Positions 1 to 5,703 of a stretch of DNA of 5,703 nucleotides are shown here, piece by piece. Position 1 is the first letter of the stretch. Each line of letters starts with the position of its first letter. Both the position numbers and the translations under genes were made by a program. Where the stretch lies: the NCBI GenBank assembly GCA_025965815.1, contig JAOPWF010000500.1, forward strand, positions 1 to 5,703, written 5' to 3'. The notes under the pieces were generated by a model. The model saw only the letters and a list, made by a program, of their open reading frames with translations, was not told the origin of the DNA and searched no databases. The stretch comes from Mycobacterium sp. Lineage in GTDB: Bacteria; Actinomycetota; Actinomycetes; Mycobacteriales; Mycobacteriaceae.

Positions 1-387
1 ATCGCCGAACACACCCGCCTCGCCGACGATGTCGCGGCCGCCGAACTGGTCATCACCGGTGAGGGCCGATTCGATGACCAGTCGCTGCACGGCAAAGTGG
101 TCAGCGCGCTGGCAGCGGAGGCATCGGCGCGCCGGATCCCGGTGCTGGTGCTGGCCGGTCAGGTGACACTCGACGAGTCCGCGCTGCGGGCGGCAGGCAT
201 CGTGGCGGCATTCGCGGTCGCCGACTACGCAGGATCCGTCCAGCTGGCCATCGACGACGCGGCTAACCAGCTCGCGGGCGTTGCAGCCCAGACGGCGGCA
301 GAACTTCCGGTGGGCTGGGGGCACGCCCCCGCAAGCGGGAGGTACCCCCACCCGATTGCGGGGCAGAGCGGAGCGACATGGGGATAA
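1..387 (+). CDS. Glycerate kinase, C-terminal part (5' end outside window)
   Basis: This is the last 128 codons of a glycerate kinase of the GarK/GlxK family, which phosphorylates glycerate with ATP to feed glycolysis. The reading frame is open from base 1 and ends at a TAA at 385-387. Codons 18-32 read [15 protein letters not shown], the family's conserved GEGR-x-D-x-Q-[ST]-x-x-GK signature, followed by a Rossmann-like stretch ([11 protein letters not shown]) and a helical C-terminus ending near AAQTAAEL. The final ~25 residues are Gly/Pro/Trp/His-rich, unlike the rest, and are encoded by an inverted-repeat element at about 309-353, so the native C-terminus was probably nearer residue 102. 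From memory the M. tuberculosis syntenic gene is Rv2205c. The start and N-terminal half are outside the window. The family call is firm; the enzyme has not been shown to act on glycerate here. Confidence 0.9.
   Translation: MAEHTRLADDVAAAELVITGEGRFDDQSLHGKVVSALAAEASARRIPVLVLAGQVTLDESALRAAGIVAAFAVADYAGSVQLAIDDAANQLAGVAAQTAAELPVGWGHAPASGRYPHPIAGQSGATWG
309..353. repeat. GC-rich compound inverted repeat inside the glycerate kinase tail
   Basis: Several nested inverted repeats lie together. GGGGGC (317-322) pairs with GCCCCC (325-330) around AC. CCCGC (328-332) pairs with GCGGG (335-339) around AA. GGGGG (317-321) can alternatively pair with CCCCC (345-349), extended by GGTGGG (309-314) against CCCACC (347-352). 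The arrangement resembles short dispersed palindromic elements that I recall near mycobacterial gene ends, but I see no second copy in this window and cannot confirm a family. It sits in frame and supplies the odd C-terminal residues of the glycerate kinase. It could also act as an RNA stem-loop attenuating transcription toward erpA, although there is no T-tract. Confidence 0.55.
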
Positions 388-465
388 CTCGGGAATAGCG
401 GCCGAACAAGGTACCGTTGAGGAAGTGAGCTTTCAGTTCACCGAATAGAGCACTAGGGAGACGCA

Positions 466-828
466 ATGACTGTTCAGGACGAGGCGGCGACCACTACGGC
501 AACCCACGGCGTAATCCTGACTGACGCCGCGGCTGCCAAGGCCAAAGCGCTGTTGGACCAGGAGGGCCGTGACGACCTGGCCCTGCGTATCGCGGTCCAG
601 CCGGGTGGCTGCGCTGGGCTTCGCTACAACCTGTTCTTCGACGATCGGTCCCTGGACGGCGACCTGAACGCCGAGTTCGGCGGTGTCCGGTTAACGGTGG
701 ACCGGATGAGCGCGCCGTACGTCCAGGGCGCCTCGATCGACTTCGTCGACACCATCGAGAAGCAGGGCTTCACGATCGACAACCCGAACGCGACGGGCTC
801 CTGCGCCTGCGGGGACTCCTTCAACTGA
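466..828 (+). CDS. erpA: A-type iron-sulfur carrier, ErpA/IscA/HesB family
   Basis: This 120-residue protein belongs to the A-type carriers that receive Fe-S clusters from the assembly machinery and pass them to apo-enzymes in the cytoplasm. The three cluster-binding cysteines are all present: Cys49 in QPGGCAGLRYNL, and Cys113 and Cys115 in the terminal GSCACGDSFN. Length is usual for the family. Residues 1-14 are a variable Thr/Ala-rich lead and the conserved fold begins at GVILTDAAAAKAKALL. The ATG at 466 is preceded by AGGGAG (455-460) at 5-nt spacing, which fixes the start. The 78-bp gap after glycerate kinase (388-465) shows no convincing -35/-10 pair and no IdeR or other iron box that I recognise, so co-transcription with the upstream gene is possible. 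Mycobacteria use the SUF system, so the carrier probably serves SUF; that is family knowledge, not visible here. The gene converges on the membrane protein gene downstream. Confidence 0.93.
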   Translation: MTVQDEAATTTATHGVILTDAAAAKAKALLDQEGRDDLALRIAVQPGGCAGLRYNLFFDDRSLDGDLNAEFGGVRLTVDRMSAPYVQGASIDFVDTIEKQGFTIDNPNATGSCACGDSFN

Positions 829-843
829 CCCGATCTGCCCGCT

Positions 844-867
844 CCGCCGGTCAGAACTGACCGGCGG
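844..867. terminator. Perfect inverted repeat, likely bidirectional terminator between convergent genes
   Basis: The arm CCGCCGGTCAG (844-854) is the exact reverse complement of CTGACCGGCGG (857-867), separated only by AA. It begins 15 bp after the erpA stop and contains the stop codon (851-853) and last codons of the minus-strand membrane protein gene. The stem is 11 bp, though the innermost pairs must open to form a loop. Neither side carries a T-tract, which is common for proposed mycobacterial terminators. Position between two converging genes favours a shared termination role. Confidence 0.7.
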
Positions 868-1519
868 TGCGTTGCAGGTAGGAGCACACGAAGATCTGAT
901 TGTCCTGGGCCAGTAGCTGTGCCACGCCCTGCGCCTCATCGCGGGGCTGCTGGCTGCGGCCGGGCGAGACGACCCTCATCGAGAACAGCACCTGCGCCTG
1001 GTTGGGCGATGCGAACACCATCTTGTCGATAGACGTCACATCCGCGCGCGAGAACTGCTTGCGGAACGCTTCACTGCTGAGGTTGGCCAGCGCCATATCC
1101 GATCGGCGCTCCTTCACCGCGTCGTACAGACCACAGAGGTTGTTGCGCGCCACCGTTTCGGTGTCACCGTTGGACAGCGCGCTCAGGTAGGTCTGGATGG
1201 CCGTCTTGGCCGACGCGGACGTCAACTGGCCCGATCCGCGGTTATCGTCGTTGCGCAACACGAACGTGATGGCCCCCACGATGGCAGCGACCAGCGCGAT
1301 CATCAGCAGCCCCCCGAGAACAACTCTCCAACGCCGACGCTTGGGGTACTGCACCGGCGGGGGCAGCATGCCCGGATACGCCGACGGAACGCCGGTCTCC
1401 GGATACTGCTGCGGGCCGGGGCCCTGCTGCCCGGGATAGGGCTGGCCGGGATACCACTGAGCACCGCCTTGAGCGCCGCTCGTACCGTAGCCGTGATTGG
1501 GCGGATACGGGCCGGCCAT
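851..1519 (-). CDS. Single-pass membrane protein with Pro/Gly/Tyr-rich N-terminus, function unknown
   Basis: The 222-residue product has three parts. Residues 1-58 are a low-complexity Pro/Gly/Tyr/Gln-rich cytoplasmic segment (repeats such as YPGQPYPGQQ). Then come a basic stop-transfer patch (KRRRWR, 60-65) and one hydrophobic helix (about 66-88). Residues ~95-222 form an extracytoplasmic domain with two cysteines (Cys129, Cys212) that could form a disulfide. The outer part, with its ASAKTAIQTYLSALSNGDTE opening, resembles the small mycobacterial secreted or membrane domains related to NTF2-like/DUF4878 folds; this is a loose resemblance. The ATG at 1519 is chosen because AGGAGA (1531-1526 on this strand) lies 6 nt upstream. 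An in-frame GTG at 1588 would add 23 basic residues and is less likely. From memory it is the positional equivalent of M. tuberculosis Rv2203, a conserved membrane protein. No enzymatic motif is visible. Confidence 0.85.
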   Translation of the reverse strand: MAGPYPPNHGYGTSGAQGGAQWYPGQPYPGQQGPGPQQYPETGVPSAYPGMLPPPVQYPKRRRWRVVLGGLLMIALVAAIVGAITFVLRNDDNRGSGQLTSASAKTAIQTYLSALSNGDTETVARNNLCGLYDAVKERRSDMALANLSSEAFRKQFSRADVTSIDKMVFASPNQAQVLFSMRVVSPGRSQQPRDEAQGVAQLLAQDNQIFVCSYLQRTAGQF

Positions 1520-2673
<1,154 letters not shown>

Positions 2674-2685
2674 CCTACGGCGCTC

Positions 2686-4617
2686 CTAGAGCTGCACGGG
2701 GTACTGCGGTTCGCTGATCTGCGGTACCACGCTGTGCTCGACGAATATCGCGTGCCACAGCATGAAGATCAGCACCGTCCACAGTCGGCGGCTGTGATCG
2801 GTTGCGCCGCTGCGGTGTTCGTCGAGCATCCGGCGGACGGCCGCGATGTCGATCAGTTCGTCGGCCTGTGAGGCGTCCACCTTCGCGTAGGCCCACTCCA
2901 GCAGCTCGCCCGCGCGCAGCCAGTGCCGGATGGGCACCGGGAACCCCAGCTTGGGCCGATTCAGCACGTGTGCGGGCACGATGGGTTCCAGGGCGCGGCG
3001 CAGCGCGTACTTGGTGGTGGCGCGGGTGATCTTCTGCTCCAGCGGCAGCCGGGAGGCCACCGCGAAGACCTCCGGATCCAGGAACGGCACCCGCAGCTCC
3101 AGCGAGTTCGCCATCGTCATCTTGTCCGCCTTGACCAGGATGTCGCCGCGCAGCCAGGTGAACAGGTCGATGTGCTGCATGCGCGCCACCGGATCCCAGC
3201 CCTGCGATTCGGCGTACACCCGGGCGGTCACGTCGGTGTGCGTCCAGTCCCGGCGGAATCCGGGCAGGACCGCCCGCAGTTGCGCGTCGCTGAAACTGCG
3301 GGCATTGCCGTAGTAGCGCTCCTCCAGGCTCAGCGACCCGCGGTGCAGGAGACTCTTACCCCGCATCCCCTCGGGCAGCGGCGCCGACACCTTGCCCATC
3401 GAGCGGCGCAACGGCCGGGGCAGAAATTCGAATGGCCGCAGCGACAACGGTTCCCGGTAGATCGTGTAACCGCCGAACAACTCGTCGGCACCCTCACCGG
3501 ACAGCACCACCTTAACGTGCTTGCGTGCCTCACGGGCGATGAAGAACAACGGCACCAGCGCCGGGTCGGCCACGGGTTCGTCCAGATACCAGACGATTTC
3601 AGGCAGGGCAGCGACGAATTCGGCGGCACTGACCACCTTGGCGATGTGCCGGGCGCCGATGGCCTCGGCGGACGCCACCGCCACGTCCACTTCGGAGAAT
3701 CCTTCGCGCTCGAAGCCGGTGGTGAAGGTGATCAGGCGCGGGTTGTGCCGCATCGCCAGCGCCGCGATCGCGGTCGAGTCGATCCCGCCGGAGAGGAAGG
3801 CGCCGACGGTGACGTCCGCGCGCATGTGCTTGGCAACCGAGTCCTCGAGGACAGCGGTGATCTCGTCGTAGCGGCTCTGCTCACTGCCCGCGGCGAAGGC
3901 CCGGGCGTCGAACCGCGGAACGAAGTAGCGGGTGATGTCTGGCTGCTTACCGGGCCGGATCCGGGCGTAGCTGCCCGATTCCAGCCGGCGGATCCCGCGG
4001 TGCAGCGTCTCGGGTTCGGGCACGTACTGCAGCACCGTGTAGTGCTGCACGGCGCGGGTGTCGATGTCCACGTCGATGCCGAACGCGCCGGCCACCTCGA
4101 GCAGGCATTTCTTCTCACTGCCGACCACGGTGCCGCCGCTGCCGGTGGCCATGAACAGCGGCTTGATGCCGAACGGGTCGCGGGCACAGAACAATTCACG
4201 CTCTTGGGTGTCCCACAGCGCGAACGCGAACATGCCGCGCAGCCGGGGCAGCGCGTCGGCTCCCCAGTGGTGGTAGGCGGCGATGATCGCCTCGCCGTCC
4301 CCGTCGGTGGCGAAGACCGCCCCATGCGTGCGAGACAGCTCCTCCCGCAACTCCAGGTAGTTGTAGATCTCGCCGTTGAACACCAGCATGTACCGGTCCG
4401 GTGATTCCGGCGGACCCCAGCGCAGCGGCTGGTGCGAGTGGGCGATATCGATGATGGAGAGCCGGTTGAAGCCGAGCACCACATCGTCGTCCGACCAGGT
4501 GCCGGGCTCGTCGGGGCCGCGGTGGCGCATCAGGTGCGATGCCCCGGCGACCTCGTCGACGACCTCGGTGGTTACGGCCTGTGACGGGTCAGATAGGAAG
4601 GCCAGCAGTCCGCACAC
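2686..4617 (-). CDS. asnB: AsnB/LtsA-type glutamine amidotransferase, asparagine synthase-like
   Basis: The 643-residue product has the two-domain plan of AsnB. The N-terminal class II glutaminase domain shows the catalytic Cys2 exposed after start-Met removal, RHRGPD (31-36), NRLSIID (51-57), NGEIYNY (81-87), DGD (105-107) and RDPFGIKPL (146-154). The C-terminal synthetase domain carries the ATP-pyrophosphatase loop LSGGIDS (275-281) and LSGEGADELFGGY (372-384). Ammonia from glutamine is passed to an adenylated carboxylate. The syntenic M. tuberculosis gene is Rv2201, and the corynebacterial relative LtsA, also near the cytochrome genes, is linked to amidation of meso-diaminopimelate in peptidoglycan, so the true acceptor may be the cell-wall precursor rather than aspartate; the sequence alone cannot decide. 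I chose GTG 4617 because it places Cys at position 2, which this enzyme class requires. An in-frame GTG at 4635 would add six residues and block that cysteine. No Shine-Dalgarno sequence precedes 4617, consistent with a leaderless message. Confidence 0.93.
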   Translation of the reverse strand: MCGLLAFLSDPSQAVTTEVVDEVAGASHLMRHRGPDEPGTWSDDDVVLGFNRLSIIDIAHSHQPLRWGPPESPDRYMLVFNGEIYNYLELREELSRTHGAVFATDGDGEAIIAAYHHWGADALPRLRGMFAFALWDTQERELFCARDPFGIKPLFMATGSGGTVVGSEKKCLLEVAGAFGIDVDIDTRAVQHYTVLQYVPEPETLHRGIRRLESGSYARIRPGKQPDITRYFVPRFDARAFAAGSEQSRYDEITAVLEDSVAKHMRADVTVGAFLSGGIDSTAIAALAMRHNPRLITFTTGFEREGFSEVDVAVASAEAIGARHIAKVVSAAEFVAALPEIVWYLDEPVADPALVPLFFIAREARKHVKVVLSGEGADELFGGYTIYREPLSLRPFEFLPRPLRRSMGKVSAPLPEGMRGKSLLHRGSLSLEERYYGNARSFSDAQLRAVLPGFRRDWTHTDVTARVYAESQGWDPVARMQHIDLFTWLRGDILVKADKMTMANSLELRVPFLDPEVFAVASRLPLEQKITRATTKYALRRALEPIVPAHVLNRPKLGFPVPIRHWLRAGELLEWAYAKVDASQADELIDIAAVRRMLDEHRSGATDHSRRLWTVLIFMLWHAIFVEHSVVPQISEPQYPVQL

Positions 4618-4623
4618 GGCGCC

Positions 4624-4629
4624 AGTATG
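4624..4629 (-). promoter_or_regulatory. Candidate -10 element for a leaderless asnB transcript
   Basis: On the minus strand CATACT (4629-4624) is followed by six bases and then the GTG start at 4617, the spacing expected if transcription begins at the G of the start codon. It matches TATAAT at four positions, including A2 and T6. There is no good -35. It would explain the missing ribosome-binding site. The first base is C rather than T, so the match is imperfect. Confidence 0.35.
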
Positions 4630-4643
4630 CCGCACGTTGCGCC

Positions 4644-4677
4644 GCCCCCCGAGGCGCCGCCCGCCCCGGCGGGGGGC
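4644..4677. repeat. G+C-only inverted repeat upstream of asnB
   Basis: GCCCCCC (4644-4650) is an exact reverse complement of GGGGGGC (4671-4677), and within it CCCGCC (4660-4665) pairs with GGCGGG (4668-4673) around CC. The two stems compete. Only one A and no T lie between 4644 and 4677. If asnB has a leader RNA, this would form a very stable stem just upstream of the start and mask the only G-rich stretch resembling a ribosome-binding site. If transcription starts at 4617, it is promoter DNA only. Confidence 0.5.
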
Positions 4678-4716
4678 TAACCGGCAGGTGTGTCGAGCTT
4701 GGCAACCGGGTGTGGT

Positions 4717-4732
4717 CTACGCTGCGTAGTAT
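4717..4732 (+). promoter_or_regulatory. Probable ctaC -10 element with an overlapping perfect palindrome
   Basis: TAGTAT (4727-4732) is a good mycobacterial -10 hexamer and would start a leader of roughly 57 nt before ctaC. CTACGCTGCGTAG (4717-4729) is a perfect 6+1+6 inverted repeat reaching into that hexamer, a position suited to an operator. TTGGCA (4699-4704) resembles a -35 but the 22-bp spacing is too long, so the -35 contribution is unclear. I cannot name a regulator that binds this palindrome. Confidence 0.45.
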
Positions 4733-4783
4733 TCGAGTGCTGCAACGGGTCTAGCGAGTGAGATCGGCCCAGCTCTGTGACAC

Positions 4784-4789
4784 AGGAGG
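4784..4789 (+). promoter_or_regulatory. Strong ribosome-binding site of ctaC
   Basis: AGGAGG lies 7 nt before the GTG at 4797 and decides this start over the in-frame ATG at 4860. An 11-bp inverted repeat CTGTGACACAG (4775-4785) overlaps its first two bases; the resulting hairpin would be small and weak. Confidence 0.85.
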
Positions 4790-4796
4790 CGCCAAG

Positions 4797-5703
4797 GTGA
4801 CACCCCGCGGGCGAGGCCTTTCGCCGGGCCTTTCTGGCCGCCGCTCCCGTCGGCTCCGGATGGTGGCGCTGGCCTTCACGCTGGGCGGTTTGACGTTTCT
4901 GTTGTCCGGCTGCAGCTGGTCGGAAGCTATCGCGCTGGGCTGGCCAGAGGGCATCACTCCGCAGGCCCACATCAACCGGGAGCTGTGGATCGGTTCGCTG
5001 ATCGCGTCCCTGGTCGTCGGCGTGATCGTGTGGGGGCTGATCTTCTGGACGTCGGCGTTCCACCGCCACAAGAAGTCCGACACCGAGCTGCCGCGCCAGT
5101 TCGGCTACAACATGCCTCTCGAGCTGGTGCTCACCGTAACGCCGTTCCTGATCATCTCGGTGTTGTTCTACTTCACCGTGGTGGTGCAGGAGAAGATGCT
5201 GCACAAGGACCCGAACCCTGAGGTCGTCGTCGACGTCACGGCGTTCCAGTGGAACTGGAAGTTCGGCTACCAGAAGATCAACTTCACCGACGGCACCTTC
5301 AAATACGATGGCGCCGACTTGGCCCGCAAAGCGGCCGTGGCGTCCAAGCCGGAGGGCAAGGACGCCCACGGCGAGGAGCGGGTCGGCGCCGTGCGCGGCC
5401 TGAACCCCGAAGACCGCACGTACCTGAACTACGACAAGGTCGAGACGCTGGGATCCAGCAACGAGATCCCGATTTTGGTGCTGCCCACCGGCAAGCGCAT
5501 CGAGTTCCAGATCGCCTCGGCGGACGTCATCCACGGATTCTGGGTGCCGGAGTTCCTGTTCAAGCGTGACGTCATGCCCGACCCGCAGGCCAACCACTCC
5601 GACAACATCTTCCAGATCAGCGAGATCCTGAAGACCGGCGCGTTCGTCGGTCGCTGCACCGAGATGTGTGGCACCTATCACTCGATGATGAACTTCGAAG
5701 TGC
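4797..5703 (+). CDS. ctaC: Cytochrome c oxidase subunit II (CtaC), lipoprotein, 3' end outside window
   Basis: The first 302 residues of subunit II of the aa3 oxidase are present, with no stop before the window ends. A basic start (RRSRRLR, 15-21), hydrophobic core and lipobox LSGC (36-39) make a lipoprotein signal peptide with Cys39 as the lipidated residue. Two membrane helices follow (about 64-84 and 109-130), then the outer cupredoxin domain. QWNW (151-154) is the aromatic electron-entry motif. CuA ligands are all visible: His246 ([13 protein letters not shown]), Cys287, Glu289, Cys291, His295 and Met298. The charged stretch of about residues 160-215 is an insertion typical of actinobacterial CtaC; there subunit II takes electrons from the di-haem cytochrome QcrC inside a bcc-aa3 supercomplex. 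The M. tuberculosis equivalent is Rv2200c. From family length, some 35-60 residues are missing. The gene is divergent from asnB and normally precedes ctaF outside this window. Confidence 0.96.
   Translation, partial: MTPRGRGLSPGLSGRRSRRLRMVALAFTLGGLTFLLSGCSWSEAIALGWPEGITPQAHINRELWIGSLIASLVVGVIVWGLIFWTSAFHRHKKSDTELPRQFGYNMPLELVLTVTPFLIISVLFYFTVVVQEKMLHKDPNPEVVVDVTAFQWNWKFGYQKINFTDGTFKYDGADLARKAAVASKPEGKDAHGEERVGAVRGLNPEDRTYLNYDKVETLGSSNEIPILVLPTGKRIEFQIASADVIHGFWVPEFLFKRDVMPDPQANHSDNIFQISEILKTGAFVGRCTEMCGTYHSMMNFEV

Noticed and set aside
417..448. TTGAGG/GAATAG promoter pair before erpA
   Set aside because: The 20-bp spacing and the poor -10 (no T at the sixth position) make it no better than chance.
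2923..4404. 493-codon plus-strand open frame opposite asnB
   Set aside because: It mirrors the codon pattern of asnB, has no recognisable motif and is Arg/Gln/His/Gly-rich. The asnB frame carries every family motif.
4775..4785. CRP-like site TGTGACACA before ctaC
   Set aside because: Its half-sites are one base apart, not the six required by the CRP consensus.
4677..5681. 334-codon minus-strand open frame opposite ctaC
   Set aside because: It is the antisense of a clear CtaC with all CuA ligands. The product is low-complexity (Val/Gly/Arg/Asp/His/Gln-rich) with no domain, as expected for GC-rich shadow frames.

Overview
The window looks like core chromosome from a mycobacterium, most likely a non-tuberculous one. 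The DNA is GC-rich, GTG starts are common, and the gene content, order and strands match what I remember of the M. tuberculosis Rv2205c to Rv2200c block: glycerate kinase, HesB/ErpA, membrane protein, adenosine kinase, AsnB, CtaC. The assignment rests on protein motifs and remembered synteny; no search was run.

Layout. 1-387 (+) is the 3' end of a glycerate kinase whose last codons run through a GC-rich inverted-repeat element (about 309-353). 466-828 (+) is erpA, an A-type iron-sulfur carrier. It converges on 851-1519 (-), a single-pass membrane protein of unknown function, and a perfect 11-bp inverted repeat (844-867) between them probably serves as a bidirectional terminator. A 176-bp divergent region (1520-1695) leads to adoK (1696-2673, +), a PfkB-family adenosine kinase. 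AdoK converges, with only 12 bp between, on asnB (2686-4617, -), a class II glutamine amidotransferase / asparagine synthase-like protein that is probably the LtsA-type enzyme amidating peptidoglycan. A 179-bp divergent control region (4618-4796) then leads to ctaC (4797-5703, +, cut by the window end), the lipoprotein CuA subunit II of the aa3 cytochrome c oxidase. No interval over 300 bases lacks a gene.

The genes do not form one operon: strands alternate, so each gene or pair has its own control region. Functionally they are housekeeping: glycerate metabolism, Fe-S cluster delivery, purine salvage, amide transfer to the cell wall or aspartate, and terminal respiration. ErpA and CtaC both touch respiratory metal-centre chemistry; any further functional link is speculative.

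I found no new multi-gene system, phage, CRISPR array or insertion sequence. The parts worth a second look are small: the repeat forming the tail of glycerate kinase, the asnB start with a possible leaderless promoter, a perfect palindrome over the likely ctaC -10 element, and a six-codon ORF whose stop overlaps the adoK start.
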